A DNA stretch of 64,000 nucleotides from Vreelandella neptunia (GCF_022489065.1 NZ_JAKVTW010000007.1:1-64000), one strand, 5' to 3'. Numbered from the stretch's first letter, positions 1 to 8,715 are shown. The notes: generated from the letters alone by a model not told the origin. Numbers and translations are program-made.

Positions 1-757
1 CTTTGTGTTTAACATCTTGCCGTTCTCTCTTCGCAATCGTGAGCATCTGGAGATATCAAAAGCGGTCTTCGAGGAAACCGGCCTGCCATGCCGAATCGCG
101 TTAGATGGCATCGGTGAGAGCCAAGAAATGCGCAAGCAATGGAGGGAAACGCTAGAATGCGCAGAGTTCGCTATCGCAGATCTGTCTCAGATCAGAGATG
201 CTTGTTTGTTTGAGGCTGGTGTAGTCCTTGGTCTTAGAAAGAAGCTATTCCTCTTGGCTCACAAGAGCGCTCCGTCTATTCCGTACGGACTCGATGACGC
301 TCCAATGATTGTCTACCAATCCCGCGCAGATCTGTCACGCGTCGTAAGAGAGCAATGCTGTGCTGAGTATAAACGCAAGGTGTATAACCTTGACCCCGAA
401 CTGATTTCCCCTAGTTCTATTTCTAAGAACGGGGGAGGAATCCCAAAGTGGTTTTCTAATGACCCTGACTCTAGAACTGCGTCGAGCAAGCTAGGACTTT
501 CATGTTGGTTGGGTAGCATCGCTCTTGCGCTGGTTCTTTGGTCCGCGTTGGTCTGGGCTGGCTCGTCAGACTCTCCAGCTACTTTCGTTGGTGTAGGCCT
601 TACCGCATTATTCGGATTGGGCGCCCAGACTAGGGAGGTTCGACAGTTCCTTGAATTGAGACTCATAGAGCGAGCGAACAAAATCTTTGGGTTTTCGGTC
701 GGACTCGCTTTTCTGGCGATGATCTCGTTAGTTGCTGCGTACGCGATGAGGCCATAG
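1..757 (+). CDS. Membrane-anchored TIR/nucleoside deoxyribosyltransferase-like protein (5' end probably outside window)
   Basis: I do not recognise a named family. The N-terminal ~115 residues look like the Rossmann-type fold shared by nucleoside 2-deoxyribosyltransferases and bacterial TIR-like nucleotide-binding proteins: a leading strand ending ILPFSLRNREH, an acidic 'AIADLS' strand, then 'FEAGVVLGLRKKLFLL', equivalent to the FELG..ALGK signature of that superfamily. The C-terminal part has two or three hydrophobic segments (about residues 165-190, 195-205 and 228-247), so it should sit in the membrane with the nucleotide-binding domain in the cytosol. A GTG lies at position 5, but the codon before it is open to the window edge and the first strand begins at once, so the real start is probably upstream. 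TIR-like domains joined to membrane helices are common in abortive-infection effectors; that role here is inference. A plain deoxyribosyltransferase-like enzyme is the alternative. Confidence 0.6.
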   Translation, partial: FVFNILPFSLRNREHLEISKAVFEETGLPCRIALDGIGESQEMRKQWRETLECAEFAIADLSQIRDACLFEAGVVLGLRKKLFLLAHKSAPSIPYGLDDAPMIVYQSRADLSRVVREQCCAEYKRKVYNLDPELISPSSISKNGGGIPKWFSNDPDSRTASSKLGLSCWLGSIALALVLWSALVWAGSSDSPATFVGVGLTALFGLGAQTREVRQFLELRLIERANKIFGFSVGLAFLAMISLVAAYAMRP

Positions 758-904
758 CACACGCCGGATTTTTGTTATATCAGCCCCCGCTGAATGTCCG
801 CACTTGGCCGATAGCTGAATTACCCAGCATCTCACTCACCACCAGAGGTGCACAAAACTGGTAAGGTTAAGTGCATTTCCGTTACTGCTTACCAAGGATT
901 TGGC

Positions 905-2611
905 ATGGCGAATTCCCAACCATTCATTACGTCAATGCGTTTCTACGACGACCACGCTGATCGATTGTTTGACCAGTACCAGTCCCTGAGTTTTGAAAAT
1001 GCGCATGGTGAATGGCTGCATCAACTTCCTGAGCAGGCTGGTTTAGCACTAGACGTTGGCGCTGGAAGCGGGCGCGATGCTAAAGCCCTTGCAGAGCGCG
1101 GTTGGCAGGTAATGGCGGTAGAGCCAGCAGAAAAGCTGAGAACGTTAGGGCAAAAGTATACGCACGAAAGGGATGTCAGTTGGATTGACGATACTTTGCC
1201 TGCTTTAAATTGCATCCGTCAGCTTTCACAGCGCTTTCAACTGATTCTGGTATCAGCGGTGTGGATGCATTTACCACCTAATGAACAGCAACGTGCTTTG
1301 CGGGTTCTTAGCTCACTGCTTGCGCCGGGTGGGCTTATGGTAATCACCTGCCGTGAAGGACCGGATAGCAATGAGCGTCAGTTTCATTCGGTCAACATGA
1401 GCATGTTGGATAGCTGGGCTCGTGATCTGGCGTTACTCCCCTTGCAGGCAAGCCATAGCGACGACCAGCTTGGGCGCCAAAGTGTTGCTTGGCATCTACG
1501 TGTGTTCAGGCTGCCTGATGATGGCTCTGGGGCGCTGCCTTCCCTTCGGCATATTATCGTTAATGACGACAAAGCGTCTTCTTACAAGCTCGGTTTGCTA
1601 CGCACGCTGACACGCCTTGCCGATAGCGCACCTGGCATAGTGATTTCACGAACAGAAGAATGGGTGACGGTACCTCTGGGAGCAGTAGGTCTCTTCTGGA
1701 TAAAACTGTACCGTCCCTTATTGATAGAGCGTGATTTGCGCCAATCTCCCGGCGAGAAGGGGTATGGTTTCGCTAAGGATGATTTCTATCGCTTAAAGCA
1801 ACTATCGCCACATGATCTGCGCATTGGCTCAGCCTTTTATGATCCTCAATGTGCTGCCACTATCATGCGAGCAATCCGCGATGCCTGCCAAACAGTTCTG
1901 AAGATGCCTGCTCACTTCACCACCTGGCCCGGCAGCCGGCGGCCTGTATTTGATGGAAGTTATCAAGGGCTACGCATCCGCGAACAGGCTGTTCGACTTG
2001 ATAGCGCCACGCTGGCTTCTTTCGGAACATTTCGTATCCCTACCTCACTATGGGACTCTATGAGCCGCTACGCCTGCTGGATCGAGCCCGCCATTGTTCA
2101 TGAGTGGGCTCAGTTAATGCAGCGGTATGACGCCACCTACGATCTCGGTACATTGCATCTCGCCTTGCAGTGGCAAGAAAGTCGCCGTGACACACAGCAG
2201 GCGCGTCAACTGGTCACTCAACGTTTACATGAACCGGCTCCACTGTCTTGCGTCTGGTCACAAAATGATCTGCACAGGCAAAATTACGCTATCGACCACT
2301 GCTTTCCCTGGTCGCGCTGGAACAACAATGATCTATGGAATTTGCTGCCAGCGACAGCAAAAGCCAATCAATCCAAATCGGATCGACTGCCTGCAGCTCA
2401 AGTGATGCAAAAGGCTAAACAGGACATTATGCACTGGTGGCAATATATCGATGCCAGTACAGTCAGTCAGCAATTTCGTGATGAAGCTGCCGTAGCACTG
2501 CCGCTTGCCACGCCAACATCTTCTCTGGATGTAATTTTTAACAGCGCATTACTACAACGCCAACGCTTGAAGGCGAATCAGCAACTTGCGGAATGGATGG
2601 GGGTGCACTGA
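905..2611 (+). CDS. SAM-dependent methyltransferase fused to a C-terminal Cas9-like HNH endonuclease domain
   Basis: A 568-residue two-domain protein. Residues ~30-200 form a class I methyltransferase: motif I 'ALDVGAGSGRDAKAL', the acidic residue in 'VMAVEPAEKL', and 'LLAPGGLMVITCR' late in the fold. It resembles the UbiE/Methyltransf_11 group and lacks the DPPY/NPPY motif of amino-methylating DNA methylases. The middle 200 residues ('IIVNDDKASSYKLGLLRTL') match nothing I know. The C-terminus carries an HNH nuclease signature: 'YAIDHCFPWS', then NNNDLWNLLP, then a NQSKSDRLP element, the layout seen in Cas9-type and restriction HNH domains. I chose the ATG at 905 because AAGGA lies 8 nt upstream; a GTG at 848 would add 19 residues. 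No partner specificity gene is visible. Self-contained modification/cleavage or phage defence is possible but inferred. Confidence 0.7.
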   Translation: MANSQPFITSMRFYDDHADRLFDQYQSLSFENAHGEWLHQLPEQAGLALDVGAGSGRDAKALAERGWQVMAVEPAEKLRTLGQKYTHERDVSWIDDTLPALNCIRQLSQRFQLILVSAVWMHLPPNEQQRALRVLSSLLAPGGLMVITCREGPDSNERQFHSVNMSMLDSWARDLALLPLQASHSDDQLGRQSVAWHLRVFRLPDDGSGALPSLRHIIVNDDKASSYKLGLLRTLTRLADSAPGIVISRTEEWVTVPLGAVGLFWIKLYRPLLIERDLRQSPGEKGYGFAKDDFYRLKQLSPHDLRIGSAFYDPQCAATIMRAIRDACQTVLKMPAHFTTWPGSRRPVFDGSYQGLRIREQAVRLDSATLASFGTFRIPTSLWDSMSRYACWIEPAIVHEWAQLMQRYDATYDLGTLHLALQWQESRRDTQQARQLVTQRLHEPAPLSCVWSQNDLHRQNYAIDHCFPWSRWNNNDLWNLLPATAKANQSKSDRLPAAQVMQKAKQDIMHWWQYIDASTVSQQFRDEAAVALPLATPTSSLDVIFNSALLQRQRLKANQQLAEWMGVH

Positions 2612-2733
2612 TAAGCCTGTGCCACACCTTGTGTCAGGTAAGAGCTAAAGGTCATTAGCTTGATGACAGGTATTAGCTCAAATGTTGACGAGCTTGGCAC
2701 ACTGATGACACAGATTTGACACACGCAAAACAA

Positions 2734-2761
2734 AAGGGCTTACGCGTTAACGTAAGCCCTT
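2734..2761 (-). terminator. Rho-independent terminator of the tRNA-Arg gene
   Basis: A perfect 11-bp inverted repeat (arms 2734-2744 and 2751-2761, loop of 6) lies just past the tRNA 3' end. Read on the minus strand it is followed by TTTTGTTTTG, a good U-tract. Confidence 0.8.
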
Positions 2762-2768
2762 GAAATGA

Positions 2769-2845
2769 TGGCGCGCCCGGCAGGATTTGAACCTGCGACC
2801 CTCGGCTTCGGAGGCCGATACTCTATCCAACTGAGCTACGGGCGC
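2769..2845 (-). tRNA. tRNA-Arg (anticodon CCG)
   Basis: On the minus strand a full cloverleaf can be folded: acceptor GCGCCCG pairs with CGGGCGC; the anticodon stem TCGGC/GCCGA encloses the loop CTCCGAA with anticodon CCG (reads CGG, Arg); the T-arm contains GGTTCGAATCC. Discriminator G and an encoded CCA are present, giving 77 nt. The gene stands alone. Its 3' end faces the accessory genes at 1-2.6 kb, the side on which tRNA-integrating islands lie. Confidence 0.96.
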
Positions 2846-2947
2846 TTGTGGGTGCGTATCGTAACCGTGCGGGGCGGCTGTGTCCAGCCGCGAAGCGGTT
2901 TTGCGGGCTTGTTCAATTGACCCTTTTCCCATCTCTAGTGCATGCTT

Positions 2948-2963
2948 TGGAAGCACTTCTGCA
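2948..2963 (+). promoter_or_regulatory. Possible sigma-54 promoter for the TRAP operon
   Basis: TGGAAG-N5-CTGCA keeps the invariant GG-N10-GC spacing of -24/-12 promoters and would start transcription about 16 nt before dctP. C4-dicarboxylate transporters are often controlled by sigma-54 with DctD. The match outside GG/GC is weak and no enhancer site was recognised. Confidence 0.3.
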
Positions 2964-2990
2964 CCTTAGAAAAATCGGGAACACAATAAT

Positions 2991-3986
2991 ATGAAAACAT
3001 TTGCACGTAGCACGCTGGCACTGGGCATCTCACTGGCGCTGGTAAGCGCCGCTAACGCCGCTGATTTTGCTGATATGGACCCCGTCACCCTGCGCCTGGC
3101 CCACGTGGTCAACGAGCAGGATGGCTTTCATATCGCCGCCACCAAATTTGAAGAGCTGGTGGAAGAGCGCACCGACGGCAAGGTGGATATCGAGATCTAC
3201 CCCAATGCCTCATTAGGTGACGAGCGCACGCTGCTGGAAGGCATGCAGATCGGCACCGTCGATATGGGCGTGATTACCAACGGTCCGGTCGCCAACTTCG
3301 TTGAAGAGATGGCGGTATTTGAACTGCCGTTCCTGTTCCCTTCCCCGGAAGCCGCTTACGAAGTACTCGATGGCCCGATTGGCCAGGAACTGCTCGATAA
3401 GCTTTCTGAAGTGAATCTGAAAGGCATGGCCTACGCCGAGCGCGGCTTCCGCAACCTGACCAACAGCGAGCGGGCGATTAACACGCCGGAAGACCTGGAC
3501 GGCCTGCGCATCCGCGTGATGGAGAACCCGGTCTACACCGACACCTTCCGCGAGCTGGGCGCCAACGCCATCCCCATGGCGTGGACAGAAGCGCTTACCG
3601 CCATGCAACAAGGCACCATCGACGGTCAGGAAAACCCGGTGAACGTAATTCACTCGTTCAACCTGGATGAAACCCAGAACTACATGACCCTTTCCCGCCA
3701 CACCTACGCCCCGGCGATTTTTGTGATGGGTATGCCCGCCTGGAACCAACTGCCGGAAAACGCCCAAGAGGTACTACTAGCGGCGGCACAGGAAGCCGCA
3801 GAGCATGAGCGCCAGGTGAATGCAGAGATGGAAAGCGAACAGCTGCAGGCCCTGCGCGATGCAGGCATGGAGATCAACGACAATCCGGATATGGAAGCCT
3901 TCCAAGCCGCCGTGGCGCCGGTGTATGAGAAGTACGGCGAGCAGTTCGGTGATTACCTGCCGCGCATCCAGGAGGCGCTCAAGTAA
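2991..3986 (+). CDS. dctP: TRAP transporter substrate-binding protein, DctP family
   Basis: Periplasmic solute receptor of a tripartite ATP-independent transporter, which delivers an organic anion to the DctQM membrane complex. The first ~23 residues are a Sec signal peptide (Lys, hydrophobic stretch, cleavage after ANA). The mature protein has the family pattern 'LRLAHVVNEQDGFH', 'VDIEIYPNASLGDE', the hinge sequence 'AYAERGFRNLTN', the carboxylate-binding-arginine region 'LDGLRIRVMENPVY' and 'GTIDGQENPV'. The length of 331 is normal. It is first in a three-gene operon, with dctQ beginning directly after its stop codon. DctP proteins bind C4-dicarboxylates, sugar acids, keto acids and others; the exact ligand cannot be read from the sequence. 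Confidence 0.93.
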   Translation: MKTFARSTLALGISLALVSAANAADFADMDPVTLRLAHVVNEQDGFHIAATKFEELVEERTDGKVDIEIYPNASLGDERTLLEGMQIGTVDMGVITNGPVANFVEEMAVFELPFLFPSPEAAYEVLDGPIGQELLDKLSEVNLKGMAYAERGFRNLTNSERAINTPEDLDGLRIRVMENPVYTDTFRELGANAIPMAWTEALTAMQQGTIDGQENPVNVIHSFNLDETQNYMTLSRHTYAPAIFVMGMPAWNQLPENAQEVLLAAAQEAAEHERQVNAEMESEQLQALRDAGMEINDNPDMEAFQAAVAPVYEKYGEQFGDYLPRIQEALK

Positions 3987-4511
3987 GTGACCACCACGAC
4001 TCAACCGCTGTTAAAGCTGCTGCGTCGAATCGAGCACGGGCTGGATGCCATCATCCAGCCCGTGGTCTTTGCGGGCATGGCGGCGCTGATTGGGGTGATT
4101 ACCCTGCAGATTGTCTCCCGGGTGCTGTTCACTGCGGTGGGCTGGACCGAAGAGGTCGCCCGCTTTCTGCTGGTATGGATCACCTTTTTGGCCGGCACGC
4201 TGGCGTTTCAACGCGGGCGGCACATTGCCGTGACCTTTGCGGTAGATGCCCTACCCGGTCGCCTGCGCCAAATCGCCCGCATTGCCGCCCTGCTGATCGT
4301 GCTGGCGTTTATGATCGCACTGATCGTGATCGGCTACCGCTATATGCAGGTGCAGAGCTTTCAAAAATCCGCCTCGCTGCGGCTGTCGATGACCTACGTC
4401 TACGCGGTGATGCCGATCTGCGCGGCGATCATGGCGTGGTATGCGCTGGTCGATATCATTGAACTGCTGCTAGGCGACGAGACGACCCACACCCAGGAGG
4501 AGCCGCTATGA
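3987..4511 (+). CDS. dctQ: TRAP transporter small permease, DctQ family
   Basis: Small integral-membrane subunit with four predicted helices (about residues 24-46, 55-75, 92-112 and 133-153), which bridges receptor and large permease. The 'GWTEEVARFLLVWITFLAG' stretch is typical of the family. The GTG start follows the dctP stop codon with no gap; an AGGAGG sits in the last codons of dctP, so translation is likely coupled. The last 4 bp overlap dctM. At 174 residues the length is usual. Confidence 0.9.
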   Translation: MTTTTQPLLKLLRRIEHGLDAIIQPVVFAGMAALIGVITLQIVSRVLFTAVGWTEEVARFLLVWITFLAGTLAFQRGRHIAVTFAVDALPGRLRQIARIAALLIVLAFMIALIVIGYRYMQVQSFQKSASLRLSMTYVYAVMPICAAIMAWYALVDIIELLLGDETTHTQEEPL

Positions 4512-5770
4512 CGCTGCTGCTGTTTGGGCTGTTCTTCCTGTTTATGCTGCTGGGCGTGCCGATTGCCTTTGCGATTGGCGCCAGCACGCTTTATGCCCTG
4601 CACCAATCCGGCGTGCCGCTAATGGTGGTCACCCAGCAGATGTTCCAGGGCATCAACTCCTTCGCCCTGGTCGCCATCCCCATGTTTATCCTGGCCGGAG
4701 ATTTAATGGCTCAGGGTAAGGTGAGCGAAAAGCTGGTCAGCTTTGCCGATTCGTTAGTGGGCTTTATGCGCGGCGGGCTGTCGGTGGTCTCGGTGATGGC
4801 GGGCATGTTCTTTGCGGCGATTTCCGGCTCTGGCGCCGCGACCACGGCGGCGGTGGGCTCAAGCCTGGTGCCGGAGCTCAAGCGCAAAGGCTACGACCCG
4901 GCTTCAGCGGCCAGCTTGATCGCCGCCAGCGGCACGATAGGGGTGGTGATCCCGCCCTCGGTGCCGATGATCATCTACGCGGTGATCGCCCAGCAGTCCG
5001 TCTCCAAGCTGTTTTTAAACGGCTTTTTGCCGGGGCTGGCGATGGGGTTAGGGTTGATGGCCATTGCGATTGCCCAGGCCTACAAGCGCCAATACCCCAA
5101 GGGCACACCGCTGTCGCTAGCAACCATCTGGCATACCTTTAAAGACGCCAGCTGGGGGCTGATGACCCCGGTGATTATCCTCGGCGGTATCTTCTCGGGG
5201 ATATTCACGCCATCAGAAGCGGCAGTAGTGGCGGTGAACTACGCCATGCTGGTGTCGCTGTTCGTGTACCGCGACCTAACCCTGCCGCAGGCTTATAAGC
5301 TGCTGATCCGTTCGGCGATGACTACTGCGGTGATTATGCTGGTGATTGCCATGTCGGCGGTGCTGAGCTGGACGCTCTCAAGCTGGCAGGTGCCGGGGGC
5401 AATTGCCCAGGCGGTGCTGTCGCTCTCTACCAACCCTTACGTGATTATGCTGCTGATCGTGGGGATTATTCTGCTCACCGGGGTGTTTATCGAAACCGCC
5501 AGTGCGCTGATTATTCTCACTCCGGTGCTGCTGCCGCTGGTGCTGCAGTTGGGGATTGATCCGATCCACTTTGGTTTGATTATCGTGGTGGGGCTTTCCA
5601 TCGGCATGATTACCCCACCGGTGGCGATTAATCTGTATGTGGCGTCCTCGATTACTCAGCTGCCGCTAGAGCGCATTACGCGGGCGATCATTCCTTATCT
5701 GCTGGGGCTGATTGGCGTGCTGCTATTAGTGGTTTACGTGCCGATCTGGATGGGCTGGTCCGGCAATTAA
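4508..5770 (+). CDS. dctM: TRAP transporter large permease, DctM family
   Basis: The ion-driven translocation subunit of the TRAP system. It has about twelve hydrophobic helices over 420 residues, and conserved family segments can be read: 'FALVAIPMFILAGDLM', 'AISGSGAATTAAVGSSLVPE', 'AASGTIGVVIPPSVPMIIY' and 'GMITPPVAINLYV'. It starts with ATG inside an ATGA overlap with dctQ and has an AGGAGG upstream, so the three genes form one transcription unit closed by a terminator at 5811. Confidence 0.95.
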   Translation: MTLLLFGLFFLFMLLGVPIAFAIGASTLYALHQSGVPLMVVTQQMFQGINSFALVAIPMFILAGDLMAQGKVSEKLVSFADSLVGFMRGGLSVVSVMAGMFFAAISGSGAATTAAVGSSLVPELKRKGYDPASAASLIAASGTIGVVIPPSVPMIIYAVIAQQSVSKLFLNGFLPGLAMGLGLMAIAIAQAYKRQYPKGTPLSLATIWHTFKDASWGLMTPVIILGGIFSGIFTPSEAAVVAVNYAMLVSLFVYRDLTLPQAYKLLIRSAMTTAVIMLVIAMSAVLSWTLSSWQVPGAIAQAVLSLSTNPYVIMLLIVGIILLTGVFIETASALIILTPVLLPLVLQLGIDPIHFGLIIVVGLSIGMITPPVAINLYVASSITQLPLERITRAIIPYLLGLIGVLLLVVYVPIWMGWSGN

Positions 5771-5810
5771 CTACGGCCAGCGTCATCTGCTCTGGCGTTA
5801 ACGCAACGGA

Positions 5811-5838
5811 GCTTGCCATTGGCAAGCCCCATTTTTGC
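5811..5838 (+). terminator. Terminator of the TRAP operon
   Basis: A 7-bp perfect stem (5811-5817 with 5821-5827, loop of 3) is followed by a T5 run at 5832-5836, 40 bp past the dctM stop codon. Confidence 0.75.
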
Positions 5839-5874
5839 TTTATACGCAGCTATTTAGCTAAAAAATGCTGGTTT

Positions 5875-6017
5875 CATAACCTGGGTTAAGGTTATGACAA
5901 GCAGATACGTTCAAGGTGGAGGGGTGGTGGCCAAGGATGGCCCGTTTTAAGCAAGTCGCTTAACCACGATCTTCGGTTGCCCTGACCTATTTACCGCCTG
6001 GTCAGGGCGACCTTTTT
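5875..6017 (+). ncRNA. Candidate small RNA ending in an orphan terminator
   Basis: The 393 bp between dctM and the yihY homologue hold no plausible coding sequence but three successive stem-loops: 5875-5882 with 5889-5896 (8 bp), 5948-5952 with 5958-5962 (5 bp), and a strong terminator with 13-bp arms at 5975-5987 and 6000-6012 (one mismatch) followed by T5. Because the TRAP operon already ends at 5838, this second terminator has no obvious gene and suggests an independent transcript of roughly 140 nt. The sequence does not match any RNA family I can name, and the 5' end is a guess. Confidence 0.4.
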
Positions 6018-6163
6018 GCTTTAGGGCTCCCCGTTAAGAACGCCTTTTTGCAGCCGTCATTTCTACCCCGCCCGTTAAATCCTGACTTCTTCGCTATTCG
6101 CCCTTGTTACTTGCTAACGCCATCAGCGTATCATGCTCCAAGTGAATAAGGAGAATAGCCAGC

Positions 6164-7090
6164 ATGGATCGAAAATACTCATTTTTAAGCGCTGTCTTGC
6201 TCCTGCTCCCTAGGCTAGCTCACTTTTCTTGGCGGGTATTGCGTAACTTCCTAAAAAATCACGGTATCCTGCTGGCAGGCGGGGTGGGCTACAATATTTT
6301 GCTCTCCATCGTGCCGCTTTTTGCCGTGCTCGTGGTGTTCTTAACGCAGGTCGTTGATCAGCAGCACCTTCTCAATGTGCTCGCCATTCAGGCCCGCCAT
6401 ATGGCGCCCGCCCACGCGGAAGTGCTGCTCGAGGCTGTGCGCAGCCTGCTCGATTCACGAGATGTGATCGGCATTCTGAGCTTCCCCGTGCTACTACTGT
6501 TCAGCTCCTTTGCCTTTCGCATGCTTGAAGACGCCCTGGCGATCATTTTCCATGCGCCGGAGAGCCCGCACATCAAGCGAAGACTATGGGTCTCGGTGAT
6601 GCTGCCATATGCGTTTATGGTGGTACTCGGGGCAGGGCTGATGGTTCTCACCCTGGTGGTTACCCTGGCCAGTTCGCTCAATACGTTGGTATTTTTACTG
6701 TTTGCACGCGAACTCCCGTTGGCGAGTTTTTCTGAACCTGTGCTCAACCTGACCAGTTTTATTGGCGTTTTTCTTATGTTCAGCGCTATCTATAAAGTGC
6801 TTCCAGTGGTGCGCATTGCCATACGCCGAGCAGTGGTGGGCGGGTTCGTGGCGGCGCTGCTTTGGGAGGGCGTCAGGCTGTTACTGGTCTACTATTTTGC
6901 CAATCTTTCGTTCGTTAACGCCGTTTATGGCTCCCTGGCAGCGCTGGTCATCGTGCTGATTAGTTTGGAGGTAGGCGCCATCATTTTGCTACTGGGCGCC
7001 CAGGTGATTGCCGAACTAGAGCGCAATTCGCGCCTGGGCATGCCGTGGTATGTCGATCCGAATCGCCAACCTATTACACGGGTTGAATGA
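6164..7090 (+). CDS. YihY/BrkB-family inner-membrane protein
   Basis: A 308-residue integral-membrane protein with six predicted helices, matching the YihY/UPF0761 family (once annotated as ribonuclease BN or BrkB). The typical N-terminal segment 'GILLAGGVGYNILLSIVPL' and the C-terminal 'LAALVIVLISLEVGAIILLLG' are present. The biochemical role of the family is unsettled; the old RNase claim belongs to another gene. AAGGAG is found about 14 nt before the ATG. It is monocistronic, with the next gene starting 66 bp later. Confidence 0.85.
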   Translation: MDRKYSFLSAVLLLLPRLAHFSWRVLRNFLKNHGILLAGGVGYNILLSIVPLFAVLVVFLTQVVDQQHLLNVLAIQARHMAPAHAEVLLEAVRSLLDSRDVIGILSFPVLLLFSSFAFRMLEDALAIIFHAPESPHIKRRLWVSVMLPYAFMVVLGAGLMVLTLVVTLASSLNTLVFLLFARELPLASFSEPVLNLTSFIGVFLMFSAIYKVLPVVRIAIRRAVVGGFVAALLWEGVRLLLVYYFANLSFVNAVYGSLAALVIVLISLEVGAIILLLGAQVIAELERNSRLGMPWYVDPNRQPITRVE

Positions 7091-7156
7091 GCAACTAGGG
7101 CGTGGCTAAGCTAGTCTTAAAACGCTTATTGCACACAATGATAAAGAGGTGAAACG

Positions 7157-7921
7157 ATGACGTTGTTCGATCTAACAGGCCGCACGGCGCTAATTACCGG
7201 TTCCTCTGGCGGGTTAGGGCTCGCGATGGCGCGTGGGCTGGCGCAGTCAGGTGCTCAAGTCATAATTCATGGGCGTAATCAGGACAAACTTGAAGCGGCC
7301 CGCGAAGCGCTCTCCACTGAAGGGCACAAGGTGCTCGCAACGTCGTTCGATGTTACCGACGAAGCCGCGATTGAGCAGGCCCTTGAAGCGCTAAACGACG
7401 ATGGAATCGATATCGACATCCTGGTCAATAATGCAGGCGTGCAACTGCGCCGCCCTTTGCTTGAGGTCGAAATCGACCAGTGGGATAAGGTCATCAACAC
7501 TAACTTGACCAGCACCTTCCTGCTCGGTCGCAATGTTGCTCGCCAGATGATTGCGCGCGGCAAGGGCGGCAAAATCATTAATATTGGATCGTTAATGAGT
7601 TCCGTCGCACGACCCACGGTGGGCGCTTATACGGCCTCTAAAGGCGGTGTACGTTTATTGACCCAATCCATGGCTGCGGAGTGGGCGGAACATGACATTC
7701 AGACTAATGCCATCGGCCCTGGCTACATGATGACGGAAATGACTCAGCCGTTGGTCGACGACCCGAAATTTAATGGCTGGCTGATTAACCGCACACCTGC
7801 CAAGCGCTGGGGAGTGCCTGAGGATCTGGTGGGAACCGTGGTCTACCTCGCCTCGCCAGCATCGAACTATGTTAACGGCCAAATCATTTACGTCGACGGT
7901 GGCATGTTGGCGGTTATTTAA
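7157..7921 (+). CDS. SDR-family oxidoreductase, gluconate 5-dehydrogenase-like
   Basis: Classical short-chain dehydrogenase of 254 residues. The nucleotide-binding turn TGSSGGLG (residues 15-22), NNAG near 90, the catalytic Ser in 'IGSLMSS' and the YTASK catalytic pair near 156-160 are all in place. The 'FDLTGRTALITGSSGGLG' start and the 'WLINRTPAKRWGVPEDLVG' and 'YVNGQIIYVDGGM' segments are close to gluconate 5-dehydrogenases (IdnO/Gno), which interconvert gluconate and 5-ketogluconate. An arginine after the first strand ('IIHGRN') favours NADP(H). No gluconate kinase or transporter lies beside it, so the substrate remains uncertain. The ATG has GAGG nearby. Confidence 0.8.
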   Translation: MTLFDLTGRTALITGSSGGLGLAMARGLAQSGAQVIIHGRNQDKLEAAREALSTEGHKVLATSFDVTDEAAIEQALEALNDDGIDIDILVNNAGVQLRRPLLEVEIDQWDKVINTNLTSTFLLGRNVARQMIARGKGGKIINIGSLMSSVARPTVGAYTASKGGVRLLTQSMAAEWAEHDIQTNAIGPGYMMTEMTQPLVDDPKFNGWLINRTPAKRWGVPEDLVGTVVYLASPASNYVNGQIIYVDGGMLAVI

Positions 7922-8016
7922 ACTGGTCGTTATTCAAAACAGCTTAACCAGACGTCTTCAGTGGGGCTGTGATCAAGATCGCGACTCATCTATCGATCTT
8001 GATCACAATGAGCCCC

Positions 8017-8658
8017 TTAGGCAGAAGCCGTCGTTCCTGCCTGCGGGCGTCTCTCCTCTAGCATCCCTTTATCGAGAATAAAGCGGATGATCTCTTCCAG
8101 CCCTACGCCGTCATAAAGATTGGTAAATACAAAGGGCCGTTCGCCGCGCATTTTCTTCGAGTCCCGCGCCATGATGTCGAGCGATGCATGCACCTGCTCT
8201 GCGATATCCATTTTGTTAATAATCAGAAGATCCGACTTGGTGATGCCGGGGCCGCCTTTGCGGGGGATTTTGTCGCCGGCGGAAACGTCGATCACGTAGA
8301 GCGTCAGGTCGGAAAGCTCGGGGCTGAAGGTGGCCGAGAGGTTGTCACCGCCTGACTCCACCATGACGAGCTCCAGCTTCGGGTGACGGGCCTGTAGCTC
8401 ATCAATGGCTGCCAGGTTCATCGACGCGTCTTCGCGAATGGCCGTATGCGGGCAGCCGCCGGTCTCTACGCCGAGAATACGGTCAGCCGGCAGGGCATCG
8501 TGCTTGAGCAGAAAGTCCGCATCTTCACGGGTGTAGATATCGTTGGTGACCACGGCGATATCGTAATAATCCCGCAGCGCTAAACAGAGCTGCTTGAGCA
8601 GCGCGGTTTTGCCGGAGCCTACCGGGCCGCCCACGCCAATACGTAAACAGTGTGTCAT
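8017..8658 (-). CDS. ureG: Urease accessory GTPase UreG
   Basis: GTPase that powers nickel insertion into apo-urease in complex with UreD, UreF and UreE. Visible signatures are the P-loop GGPVGSGKT (residues 10-18), the nickel-binding CPH motif in '[14 protein letters not shown]', the switch '[16 protein letters not shown]' and the guanine-specificity NKMD. Its 213 residues are standard. Last gene of the minus-strand ureDABCEFG operon, 57 bp after ureF, with AGGAGA before the ATG. Confidence 0.97.
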   Translation of the reverse strand: MTHCLRIGVGGPVGSGKTALLKQLCLALRDYYDIAVVTNDIYTREDADFLLKHDALPADRILGVETGGCPHTAIREDASMNLAAIDELQARHPKLELVMVESGGDNLSATFSPELSDLTLYVIDVSAGDKIPRKGGPGITKSDLLIINKMDIAEQVHASLDIMARDSKKMRGERPFVFTNLYDGVGLEEIIRFILDKGMLEERRPQAGTTASA

Positions 8659-8715
8659 TGATCTCTCCTAAATAGATAAGCTGTTTAATTTTGAGGCTGT
8701 TAACTTCTAAGCTAT

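Noticed and set aside
2747..2956. 69-codon minus-strand frame over the tRNA gene
   Set aside because: It is made of the tRNA-Arg gene itself and its flanks.
3213..3767. 184-codon minus-strand frame opposite dctP
   Set aside because: Antisense to dctP with typical shadow composition.
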